NCBI GenBank assembly: GCA_032158295.1
Contig: CM063249.1
Coordinates: 10,625,139 to 10,689,138, forward strand
Length of the DNA stretch: 64,000 bases
Reading direction: 5' to 3'
Origin: Pycnopodia helianthoides
Lineage: Eukaryota; Echinodermata; Asteroidea; Forcipulatida; Asteriidae
The notes under the pieces are model-generated. The model did no database searches, was not told the DNA's origin, and was given only the letters and a program-made list of their open reading frames with translations. A program made the translations under genes and the position numbers. How positions within the stretch are numbered: the stretch's first letter is position 1; each line of letters opens with the position of its first letter. Positions 1-11,700 of the stretch are shown piece after piece.

Positions 1-1400
1 TGAAAGTGTCTTCATGTTCAGAAAAATCTGATAAATCTTTTCTCCATGAACTACAATTTACTTAACTTTGATTTTTTTCTTTTATTAAAAGATCTATTAC
101 ATGTAGTTTAAACATGTTTTACCTTTACCTAAATGGTTTCACAAATATGAATGGTACATGTATGTGTGTACAGTTTTGTACATGCTTCCATCATGAGTGC
201 TTGTGTACTTAAAATGTACACGAAAACTTAAGTAAAGTTATATTGTTTCAGTTTGGTTTAATAAATTAATAAATTATCTATAAAGGTAAAAAAGGAAAAC
301 TTTACAAAACTACAATGTATATTCCTTATATTTTCAGCAGTAAAAGATAGCTAAAACTTACAACATGAAATGCACCATACTACACACTGCAATCCTTTGC
401 AAGTGCTAGCAGTACGTGTGCAGCTTTTATTTTACATGTTTAAAACAAAGAAATCTCCTTCAGTTAAATTCCAGAGTGAAAGGAAAAAAGACATAAAATA
501 AGTCTTAACACCTCAGCCTTTTTAGTCATTAAACGAATAATAGTTGCATAAAAAGTTAATTCACAAATTTGCATGAAAGGGATGTATTGTAGTGGTGTGT
601 CTAGTAACACAGTAGTAGCTTGTACTTTTTAATAGCAAATCAAATTCAGGTTCTGGCAGGTTCTGGCGGTTGAGTGAGGTCATGAGACTTGTGTCCTTGA
701 GCAAGACATTTAACATTTATTCCTAGGGAGTATGCCTACTTGGCATTCATTTATCCTGACTAACGGATATTGCAAAGGGAATAGCAGTCGGCACTAGTGA
801 GGTCAGTGTTCAATACCCTTACATCAGACAACATTCCAAATCATCGGCACCTAGTCAGTACACGCGAGTAAACATAAAGCTGGGAAATGTACACAAGTTA
901 GACATATCTAATTGCAAATGCAGATAGAATAGAAAGATACAGAAGGAACAATAGAAAAGATGCAGAGTCTGCATTCAGCATTATTATCTACACATTTAAT
1001 ATTTTTTGGTGGGGGAGGGTCAAACGGGGGCAAAGACATAAGTTTGGGGGGAATTTCAATATCGAATCATTCATTTGCGCATATTTTCATCATTTGGAGG
1101 AAAAAGGGTTCTGAGTTGGGGGGGGGGCTCTAGCCCCCATTGTGTTGCCACTGCTAGCTGCAAATCAGGTCTCCTCATTCTTACTTTTTATAGAAAAAAC
1201 ATAACCATACTTTTTGGGTAAATAATATTTTTTTAAATGCTGATAAAAAAAAAGAAGTGAAAAAGTGGAATGTTTTGACTTTAAGTAAGTTAAAACATGA
1301 CCTTTGCTTGATATTCTTTACACAAAAAGCATACTGAACTTTGTCTCTAAAGAAACAGGTGAAAAGGACGACTTGTCATTGAAATGAAGAAAAAAAACGC
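1..1400. other. Intergenic flank, AT-rich, no gene seen
   Basis: I see no convincing exon here. A short stretch near 640-730 contains a phrase ending ccttgagcaagacatttaac, which resembles the internal body of tRNA-type SINEs elsewhere in this window. G-runs occur near 1010-1030 and 1110-1130. The rest is low-complexity AT-rich sequence. Confidence 0.5.
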
Positions 1401-1414
1401 ACGTCAAGTTGTCA

Positions 1415-1597
1415 ATGAGTCGAAAGGTCGAGTTGTCCCAAGCCTGTGAAAAAGTCACAACAATACAAAAACAAGATAATTACGAGGCGGCAGATATTCA
1501 CCTGGAAAACTTGCTGAACAAGAACGAGCGGACCCTCATCTCTCTCGGCCATTTTACCACAGCTTCTCGTCTGGTTTACGTTATCATTATGCAGACG
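1415..1597. other. Possible first exon or small ORF upstream of SBDS, strand unresolved
   Basis: Two readings compete. On + an ATG at 1415 opens a 61-codon frame to a TAG at 1598, rich in charged residues (starts MSRKVELSQACEKV) and coding-like, but I recognise no family. On - an ATG near 1553 in a good context (gtaaaATGG) begins MAERDEGPLVLVQQVFQ and runs straight into a donor, CAG|gtgaat. That would make it the first exon of a gene divergent from SBDS with about 600 bp between starts. I found no continuing exon of that gene in 1-1400. Transcript reads would decide. Confidence 0.25.
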
Positions 1598-2152
1598 TAG
1601 GTAGTGGTGACTCGAAGAAAATCATAGGTAAAAGGAGGAAGTCCCAATTAAGCTGTAAAAATTTCTCAGAACCATACGCACGCATGTACGATACCACACG
1701 TAACCGGCGATAATAATATGAACAATTTTATATGCTCTGCATGTTTTTGGCCGGCTGCTGACCTCTGTGTGCTATTGTTTTTCCGGTGTGTAAAAAAAAA
1801 GTTTCCACGAATAAAATCGATTCAAATGAAATAAACTAAGATAACAGAAGATATAGTTGAGATAAAACTGCAGTCTTTGATCTTGATAGTTCAACCTTAG
1901 AATGTTAAATGAAGAGACCTTTTATAACTTTCATAAATATATGAATAAATCTGGGTATTCTCTGGAAAAACAACTGCGTCAAGGATGCGCAAACATAACC
2001 CGGAAGTGATTAGTTGTTTTGGCTGGGTCGGTGTCACAACCTGAGTGACAGTGACACAGTCATTAGTACATGCGTTCAACAGATTTCACCGACTGGGATC
2101 GTCGTTGCAAATTTCACTTATACATTTTCACGAATCGATTCCACCAATCAAG

Positions 2153-5100
2153 ATGGCAGCAATTTTCACGCCAACAAATCAGATCAGACTTACAAATGTG
2201 GCAATTGTGAGGATGAAAAAGGCCGGCAAAAGGTTTGAAATAGCCTGCTACAAAAACAAAGTTATGTCGTGGAGAAACAAGGTGTAAGTGAAATCGTACG
2301 TTGTGTGTGGATAGTGTATCAACAAGGGGGTTGCGCAATCGATCACTCAATTCATGAATTGTACAGTGTAGATAAGATCATATTTCTACCTAAATAATAA
2401 TACAGCAACTTAAAGAAATTATGAAAATGAAAGGCTTCATGTTGTTAATCATATATCCTGTACAGTGACTTGAGTCCTGCAATCTGCACCGAGTATGTCC
2501 TGTTTTTACTCTGTGTTAAGTCATAGAGAAGGACCCATTCTCTATGGTTAAGTTAAAAAGACCAAGACAGATAAACTGTAGAGTGTAGGACTAGGTAGGA
2601 GTAGGAGTGTAGTATCTAGTCTGGAAAGATATAATATTAAACAAACTGTTTGAGCTTTTGGGTCATGTAGATTGATTGCTTTGTATTGTCTAGCAGTAAT
2701 ATAAATATTTATCTACACTAAAACTCATGAAGATGTACATCTGACATGCATGGATAATTTACTTTGTTTACTTGTATTTTACTTATCTGTCATGTCCTTT
2801 TGATGGGGTGTGACTGTGTGTATAAAAAGGGGGGATCCATAAAATAGACATGTTGATTTATCAAGTTCTTCTCTGACTTTGTCTCCACATACAAAACTTC
2901 AAGGGCTTCATTATATAGAATGTATATGGGACCCTAGTATATATGGCCCTAAATATAGACAAATCCAGAAAACATATGGCCACTAATTATAGAAAATTGG
3001 TTGATTATTATGGGCTACATATGTCCAAACTCCATTGATGTTTGTTATTCCATGGAGCAAGGACGTTATTCCATGTCTTTCAAAAAGTTTTTAATCTAAG
3101 GAAAAAACATCTATTAAAAATTCTGAATTCATAAAGAAGCCCAGGAAATCCTAGCTCACCTTGTTGGGCTGTTATATGGCTCTCTTTTAACATCGGTCTT
3201 ATTATAATGGCGACTATAATAAGACCGATGTTAAAAGAGAGCCATATAACAGCCCAACAAGGTGGGCTAAGGAAATCCCATCTTGACCTGAGTTTAATTT
3301 CATTAAGGGTTTTATCCTTTCCTGACACTGACAGAGAGAAAGACATTGATGAGGTTCTACAGACCCACACTGTATTCACCAACGTATCCAAAGGACAGGG
3401 TGCTAAACGAGAAGACCTTGTCAAAGCCTTCAGCACTGAAGACCAGACGGAAATATGTAAACAGGTAAATATATTCTATGTACGATTCTCCCCTTGTTGC
3501 TCCATATGATAGGCCCTAGACAAAGGGCCAGTCTACCCTCCAACGCGGCATGTGAAGTTATGTCATATCGGTGAATCGGTGGCCTCGCAAACTCGTAACA
3601 ATTCCACAATAAGGAAATGGTTCTCAGGTTTTTGATCTACTACTAGCCAACAAACACTGTGTAGCAATCATAGTTTAGCCAGAGGGGTGTCCGGGTCTTT
3701 TGGACACCCTGTTTTAGATTTGGACACCCTGTTTCATCTGTCATTTACATGTTAATATATTGTAAGTGAAAATTTGGACAGCCATTTTTACATTTTCAGC
3801 AAATGTGGACCCTTTTAGCAGATCCTGGCTAAACCTTGGTAGCAATAATACATGTAGAGTATTTTGTTCAGTGTTGTACAATCTTCTATGAGATGGTTAA
3901 CTTGCTCCTTGTATTTATGCTGCAGATCTTGGCCAAGGGTGAGCTGCAAGTTCGGAGAAGGAGAGACAGCAGCAGCTGGAGTCAATGTTCCGAGATATTG
4001 CCACCATCGTCGCAGAGAAGTGCGTTAACCCCGAGACCAAGCGACCGTACACAGTGGGAATGATCGAGCGAGCTATGAAGGATATTCACATATCTGTCAA
4101 GCCTAATAGAGGAACAAAGCAGCAGGTGCGTTCCACACCTGGCCTAGAAAAGTTCATATTAACCCTCAGTCATGCCACTAACGGCACCCTCCAAAATTTG
4201 CCATCTGACAGGTTATGAATGGTGGTGTAATTGACTCTGTACACACTCACTGAATGACGACACTCAAGCATGTGTCAGGGCTGGTGTTGGTGTACATGTA
4301 TTACATGTGTAATTGAACAGTTTATTTTGAGGTGACAGCATCTTGCAAACTCTTAAGGCAACCTCAAATGTCTTTGGGTTTGCCATCTGTAATGTTAACT
4401 TACTTTTGTAGGGATTTTGAAAAGACTCGTGCATTTTCAGAAAGTGTTAGATCTTGCAGGCTTATTTGCTCAAATGATTCATGTAAGACCTTAGTCCTTT
4501 AGTAGTCAAGAAAAAACCTGACCGCAGTCACGCCACAAACCCTTGCTGACAGAGGGCGTTATCATTTTTTGTAACCACTATCACAGTGATAGTGGGGTGA
4601 TAGTGGTTACAGGAATGATAGAACGATAGCGCCCTCTAGCGGTGGGATGATAGTGGTTATATTTTTGTAATATGTGTTTGTAACTTTACAACTGGAGTGT
4701 CTTGGAACCAAGACTAGTACTATGACCTTTGCTTTTTTCCTGCAGGCACTTGATGTCATCAAGAAGTTCAAGGAGACGGAGACAATGCCTATTGACCGCG
4801 CCCAGATGAGACTGAAGATCTTGCTCCCCATCAAAGAGGGCAAGAAGATCAAGACCAAATTGAAGACGATGATAAAAACGATGGAACGAGAAGAGTTTGG
4901 GGAGCAGCTTGAGATGGTAGGTCATTTAGAGGTGCTTGTAGTTCCTATCAGAAGCTACTTTTGGAGACTAAAAATCAAAGGTTTTTTCTCCTTTTTAAAA
5001 TTGTGTGTGCGAAAATTTTCAACTAAATTTTTTGAATAATGCATTTTTGTGACAAAACAGCAAACATAAGACACACTTTATAGTGGTCAAAATTTTATGA

Positions 5101-5860
5101 CTGGTCTTATTTTAAGTCTCTTCGTTAAATGACATGTCTTGACTATCTGGTTGTCAAAATTGTGCGGGCAATAATGGTGAATAGAGGCCACAAAATATAA
5201 CACAACCCTTATTCACAGTCTCTTTGGAAATGTGACTACCTAATTCATTCGATGGAAATTTCACTGTTCACCGCAGGGTGTGTGTTAATTGGAAACAAGA
5301 GATTGGAATATATTGAAATTCCCATCATGTATTTTAACTGACACTGAAGTTTAAGATCCTTTCCAAACCAGGGCTTCACCTTTGGCTTAATAGGTGCAGG
5401 CAGTCATTTTGCAAAATGTGCACTTTTGGAACTGCATGCACACAGGCAGACGGAGCCCAAGAAAAAGCCAAACCTAATCAGTGGTTTCAAAAAGGGCCAT
5501 AGTATCCTTTGTCTTTCAACTCGGGCAGTGTCATGTTGAATTTAATTTAATGCCATGTCCAAATTGGTGGCTACGCTTACAGCTACGACTAGATTTTCGC
5601 ATCATCATGCTTTGAAGTATAGGACATCCTTAGCAACAGCATTAGCAACAGCCGTAGCCGTAACCGTAGCCGCCAATTCGGACACGGCCAAAGTCTGCCA
5701 ATGAGTTAAAGACACCTCTATTTGTTTGCAGGTGTGTCTGGTGGATCCCGGATGCTACAGAGAGATGGAGGATCTGATACGCTCATCCACCAAGGGGCAG
5801 GGCGTCATCGAAGTCCTCAATCTGAAAGATGTCGAGGAGGGAGATGAAAAATTAGAATGA
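2153..5860 (+). CDS. SBDS: Ribosome maturation protein SBDS (Shwachman-Bodian-Diamond syndrome protein), 5 coding exons
   Basis: SBDS works with the GTPase EFL1 to release eIF6 from pre-60S ribosomal subunits in the cytoplasm. Coding exons: 2153-2283, 3335-3464, 3926-4125, 4746-4916 and 5732-5860 (TGA), all with GT/AG boundaries and compatible phases. The N-terminal FYSH domain begins with the family signature [14 protein letters not shown] (residues 4-17), followed by [16 protein letters not shown]. Exon 3 carries FRDIATIV and [12 protein letters not shown], exon 4 the helical middle domain, and exon 5 the VCLVDPG and [13 protein letters not shown] blocks that end the family. Predicted length is 253 aa against 250 in human. 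Exon 3 is one base short: the frame before about 3950 (ILAKGELQV) and after it ([14 protein letters not shown]) differ by -1, while the exon holds 200 bp where 201 is expected. All other exons are intact, so an assembly error is likelier than a pseudogene. The ATG is the family start. Confidence 0.96.
3152..3269. mobile_element. Palindromic 118-bp MITE in SBDS intron 1
   Basis: Two 55-bp arms (3152-3206 and 3215-3269) are inverted copies with one mismatch and an 8-bp spacer. A 9-bp direct repeat, AGGAAATCC, flanks it exactly (3143-3151 and 3270-3278), as a target-site duplication should. The length of the duplication fits a Mutator-like element better than hAT (8 bp), which is inference. It lies 65 bp upstream of SBDS exon 2 and could form a strong hairpin in the pre-mRNA near the acceptor. 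Confidence 0.85.
4556..4660. repeat. Short palindromic cluster in SBDS intron 3
   Basis: The unit gatagtggttac and its inverse gtaaccactatc occur several times around a small palindrome (cactatcacagtgatagtg). It is probably the end of a small inverted-repeat element. No coding content. Confidence 0.5.
5552..5689. mobile_element. GGCC-ended small MITE, family E copy 1 (SBDS intron 4)
   Basis: Terminal inverted repeats read about gccatgtccaaattggtgg on the left and ccgccaattcggacacggc on the right, with internal gtagccgtaaccgtagc stretches. Related copies lie at 26581-26717, 28153-28235, 58284-58397 and 58631-58744. The centre usually contains catgatgacgc or similar. Confidence 0.7.
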
Positions 5861-8783
5861 GGCGGGGGAACAAATCTCGGCACATAGTCTTGCCTCGATT
5901 ATGATAAAATGAGGATGTTTTCTACTCCTCCCAAAATGAGGCTCTTGTGGGAATTTATCTCTGGGACCAGACTGTTTCAAGATGTGGGAATTCAATGGGA
6001 ACAGTGAGCTGTCTCATTTAAAAATGATAATGTCTTGTAAGTCTTGTCCCCTGACCTCAAGTAAACTAAAGGTTACTACTGCGGGTAAAGTTTTAACAAT
6101 GAGCTACACAAACCTGAGATGTTACTTGGAATCCAGGCTTTGGTAAATTGAGTTCAAGAAATCAACTGCATGAAAGTGTTGCGTAAAAGCTCAAATTGCA
6201 TGAGTAGCAAGTTTGATCAGAATCAGCACATGTATCCAATGGGTCATGAGGTGCACCTTCATCATTGTATTGTATTCAATGGACAGCAAACTGCTTCCAA
6301 ATCAAGTGACTGTGGCCACTAGCCATAAATCTGGGGAAGCCTCAGATCCCAAATAATCCATGCCATAACCTTGCTTTATAATGAGATGGACTTGCAACTG
6401 GCAGTGCACACACGGACGGAACCAGGAACTCTTCATGAGGCTAGCCTTACCAATCCTATCATAGGCATGCAATGCTAAAGCGGTTTTCCTCTAACTGTTT
6501 ATCGAACAACTGCTGAAGATGATCAAGTTGCATGTGTTTGGCAGGGTCCTGTGACATCATTGTAAAGTTGCTTGTTAGTTGTCCGGTTCAATACTTTTGG
6601 GTGTTGAGTTTAAATAGACTATAGATTTATTGAAACAGTGCCTATTATAGTTAAGAGTCCAATGTGGAAGGGGCATAAGACATTGCAGAGTAGTTTGTTG
6701 GTGACGACTTTATTCAGCTGCATTTTAAAGTCTGTATAAAGGAACATAAGAAGAATTCTTTATGACAAAGTGTCGACCCGATTTCAAAGCAATAATTCCT
6801 GAAGTCTGATCTGAAATTCGACATGGATACCACATTATGGTCAAAGTTACATGATGGGTACAATAAAGGAATTTATTTGGGTTTGTTTACCGTTATCTTT
6901 TGTTTAGCTAAATCATCAGGTCATAGTGTTATTACACTCACTGACCGTGTCAAAATTATATGGTGTAACCATGATGTAACTGTAATAACTTATGACGTCA
7001 TCATTTCACAGGCTTTCAAGTATCAACCATTATTTCAATTTTGAACTTTAAAAAATGAATTTCGAAGGAGACAAAGACAGATCGGAGAAAACAAATGCAA
7101 TTCTTCACCACAATTTGATTGGCCAGAAAGGGTGCTGGGACGTTGTAAGAACTGCTTAAAAAAGTTTTAAAAGTTAAAAAGTGTTGCTTTCAGAAGTACA
7201 ATATTTTCCGCTGATAGGCATTTATCTTCGAGGACTTTGGAAAGTATTTAGTCTTGGTTCAAAACGCTCATGTTGTTTATTTCCCGATAGAGTGCGCTAC
7301 TATCCACGAATGGCTGTCACTCCGAGAACCGCGTCTTGAACAGATACTAAGATTTAATTTGCTTCCTCGTAGTAAAGTATTCGTTAAAAACATATCCCAA
7401 AACTGCAAGAAAACAAAATCGAGCAGAACGCTCCGATGGTATTTTCACAGGTATTGTTGGTGAATGTTTTCTTTGATGCTAAAGGATTGGAATGAGTGTG
7501 TTCTTAGTTTCACACTGCCCAGCTTATTCAGCCTGAGACACTTATAACAAGTGGGTTATCAATAATTCATTACTACCGTTTAGCATGATAATTTTTTCAA
7601 AATTTTTGTCACTGATTTTTACAAATTAACAAATTATTAAAAAAAATAAAGATGTTCAAGAATTGAATTTTTTGACCCCGTGTTTGTAAAAATTTGTGTC
7701 CACTGAATGTCAATGTGCCCTCTTTTTATAGTTTTTAACAAGGTTTGCCGACGACGGATTAAAGTCTCAGTGGTCTTTAGACTTGACTTAAGTCCCAATC
7801 CCGTGCCATCCCCAGAAAACTATTGTTTTGTGATGCTCTCTGCATTCCCCAACCTGTTCCACCTGTTCGGGACCACATTTTTGACGGCGAGCGCGCACTG
7901 CATGCTATACGATAGTTGGCGGGATATGCTTAGGGACCTCTCACACGAGAACGGGACTTGAATCAAGTCTAAGTGCTCTTATGAACTGGGGTTTGCAACA
8001 GCGCCAACGTGTTTGTTTTAAACGCGTTATGGAACACAAGTTTCCGTTCGGTCGGGTTTTTGGGTGGTTATAAAAGCCTCATCAAAATATACCTCATCAT
8101 TGACGTCCGAATCAAGCCGCAATCAAAATAATTAGAGGTTACCATATGGAAAACGCACAACTAGCTACGCGCGGCGCACAGCTAGGATCAGCCGATGAGC
8201 TACCTTCTTTTGACCGCTAGCCGAGAGCTCCATACGCGCATAGGCCTATGACGTCATGATCGATCAGATCAGACGAGCAAGCCAGACTTGTTTTGTTTTT
8301 TGCAACACTTAACGAGATTTTTATTCATGATAATTTCAAAATATCCTTCTTTTGGGTATAGAATACTTCACAAACCTTCAGGCTTATCGCGTTTTCCATG
8401 CGCAAGGGGCTGTATGTAGGGAGGACGAATGGGCTGGGCGCGTGCACGTGCGTCCAACAGTCTTTTAAATAATTTCATGGCTCGACACTTTTTATATTAT
8501 TTATCATAACGCGCGCGCATTTTCATTAAAACAAATGAAACGTCATAATGTCCGGACAAAGAAGCATGGGCCGGTGTTAAAACAACTATTATGATGCAAC
8601 GTCGTTAGAGATGAAGTAAATAAAACATGACGGAGGAAAAACGAAACAATTCAACACATCACTCGTGCCATACTTTGATTCTTTCAGTCGAAAGTGCGAG
8701 CTTTGGAAACAAATAACACGAACTTGATTCTTTTCAAAATGGAAAACTTACACTATTAAGCCTTAAAAGGGACACTGGTACAG
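5861..8783 (+). other. SBDS 3' UTR and SBDS-TSSK intergenic region
   Basis: No further coding exon was found. A candidate SBDS polyadenylation signal AATAAA lies at 6862-6867, giving a 3' UTR of about 1 kb. The stretch 7900-8600 is richer in CpG and GC-rich palindromic words (cgtgcacgtgcgt, cgcgcgcat) than its surroundings and is the likely promoter region of the downstream kinase gene. That assignment is inference. Confidence 0.45.
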
Positions 8784-11700
8784 ATGGTTACCATGACTTA
8801 CCGGAACGATCAGCTCAAATACCGAGCAAGCAGTAGTAGCGGCAAGAGGGCCAGAGAGGCCGCCCAAGAAAGCGCCGAATGCCGGCGTCACGGGTACACC
8901 ATGACGGACAAGACTCTCGGGACCGGGGCCTATGCTAAAGTCAGACTGGCTAGGGTCGGGGAGAAGAAACTGGAGAGGTGTGCCAAGCTCAAGCAAGATC
9001 TCAACGAGAAGGGACATGACATGGTGAGGAGACCACACACATACATTTTTCAGAGTTCATCTTGGGAACGAAAGGAATTAAGCCAAAGTACTTGAACAAA
9101 TGTCAAAATTAAAACAATAATTACAGACTATTGACAGGAAAGCTGCAACTAGGGCGGCAAATTCGATACATGGAAAACCTCTTTCCCCATGCAGCAAAAA
9201 GTTTTCAAACTTCTACACTCATTTTTCCATTTTCGCGCGCAAACGATAAGCCTGTACAAACAAACTTCGAGTTAACTTCTGCAGTGCACTTTTGCGAAAA
9301 TGGGGTACCAATTGCAACAGATGGTTTGACAGCCATATGGGGCATCCAACTTAATTATATTTCTCCCATTCAAACCAGTATCAGTGTAAACAAAGTGAGG
9401 ATGGAAGGACAAATAGTATGGTCCATTTTTAATGTAGATTTGAATCAGTATGCTCTATTGATATTGCACACGTGACTTGACACGATGGTGTCAGTACCTG
9501 GATTAAGCTATTGCCTCTTCTGCAGGTCGCTATCAAGGTGATCTCTAAGAAGCAAGCACCTAGTGAATACATCCACAAGTTTATGCCGCGTGAGATTGAC
9601 GCATTGAAGGTTACGTACAAGCATCCACATCTGGTACGTAGTCATTACGTCCCAGTGTATTAAATGTTCACTGTTGAATTTCTGGTTGCCGAAATTTATG
9701 GTCCTCTTCTTAAAAACCCTGCAGTGAGTGAGGGCGTCTGTCAGCACTTGCCGACTCCATTTTATTATTTCCATTGTCTTAACCACATCGTGCATCGCAC
9801 CAGTCTGGGCCCAATTTCATAGAGCTGCTAAGCACAAATATTTGCTTAGCATGAAATTTCTGCCTTGATAAAAACAGGGTTACCAACCAAATTTCCATGT
9901 GTTGCATATTGCCTGTTACTGGTATTCAGCTGTTGTTTGCTTATCCTGAAAATCACGTGGAAATTTGGTTGGTAATCCTGTTTTTATCAATGAAGAAATT
10001 TCATGCTAAGCAAATTTTTGTGCTTAGCAACTATGAAATTGGGCCCGGGTCATAATGTCGTGACATATTCTAAGCTTGACCATGCTACACATTCCAATAA
10101 GGGTGCCATCCGGGAAACATCTTTCTCAGCGTAAAGGCCACGTCACAGTACATGTAATTGTATTCGTTGTTTAGATAAATTTGATTACTGAATCGAATTT
10201 TTCCATTCAAGCTTTAGAATAATGGCAATGGAAATTAGTTACATACGGTTGCAACAACGTCAAGGGTTAGGTTTTCACTTAGAATCTTTACCGTCAAAGT
10301 GCGATGGGCAAAAGTCCCTTCAATCTGTGATTTCACCTTGGAATAGGTTCAACTTTACAAAGTTAGGTTTAGGCTACCCTAGGTTTTTACAAAAATCTCA
10401 CAAATACACTCTCAGCTTCCGAGTAAATATTGACCCGAATGGGGACTGACACATTTCTGGATCAGGCTGACCCGGAAACTGGTTAAAAGATGGAATCTTA
10501 ACTCGGACTCTGGTAAGTTTGACCCATTTCTGAATCATTTTGACACAGATTCTGGGCCAGTAACCCATGGGTCAAGCCCCACGGGACCCTTAATCCGTGT
10601 CAATTCTGACCCGGGAGTTTTTTTCGAATGTAAATGCAGAAAGTCCCCATTCCTATTGAACATTATTTTGTGATTGATCTTTACGAACGACAGATCCAAC
10701 TTTACGAAGTATTTCGTTCTGAGACACGCATCTACCTAGTGATGGACTACGCCCCCAACGGGGACATCCTCTCCTACATCAACGAATGTGTTCTGGAGAC
10801 GGGTTGTGCCGTCAAGGAGGAGACGGCCCGACGGCTGTTTAAGCACATCATTAGCGGCGTGGCCCACTGCCATCAACTCAACGTTGTGCATCGGTATAAT
10901 CATTAAACACATGTAGTATTCTTGTTAGTTTTAAACACTGTACTGTTGAATGGTAACATTTTTCTAATTTCACTTTGACAAAATTAAAATTGTCATACTT
11001 TCATTGTACCCTGTTCTTTCATGTTACGATGGTGGAGGGGAAAAACAGCAGCTGCCAGAATTTCCATAGTATGGTGTTCAGCCTAAACTTGTTCACAAAC
11101 GCAAAACTAAAACGTCCAATCAACAACTTCAACTTTCGAAAGAAAATGGACGCCGATAAGCCTATTCTCCGAACAGTTTTGTCTCATACGATAACATTTT
11201 TCTTCTCATGCAGTGATCTGAAATGCGAAAACATATTGCTTGATGAAAACGACAATGTAAAAATCTCAGGTTGGTTGGATTTTACCATTTTATCTAATTC
11301 TGCTGTTACGTAAAGTAGGCCTACTGCTAACGGACCCCTTATTTTAAAAATTACGTACTTGTTGTTACATTGTTTCTCGAAAATATTATATTTTCACACC
11401 CGCTATTTAGCGTTGTAAATAATTATACAATCATTGAAAACTTAACATTATTTCAAAGATTTTTTGTGCATGGTCAATTGAATATTCAAATATTTAAATA
11501 TTTATAAGCTTCATATTTCCTTGTTCATTCTACTGGTGTTCAGATTTTGGATTTGCTTGTCGTTTCCCAACCAATCGATGCAACATGTTGTCGACATTCT
11601 GCGGGTCGTATGCCTATGCGGCGCCCGAGATTCTCTCGGCTAGAAACTACGACGGCAAACTCGCTGATATTTGGAGTTTGTAAGTTACCTGATTTAAAAA

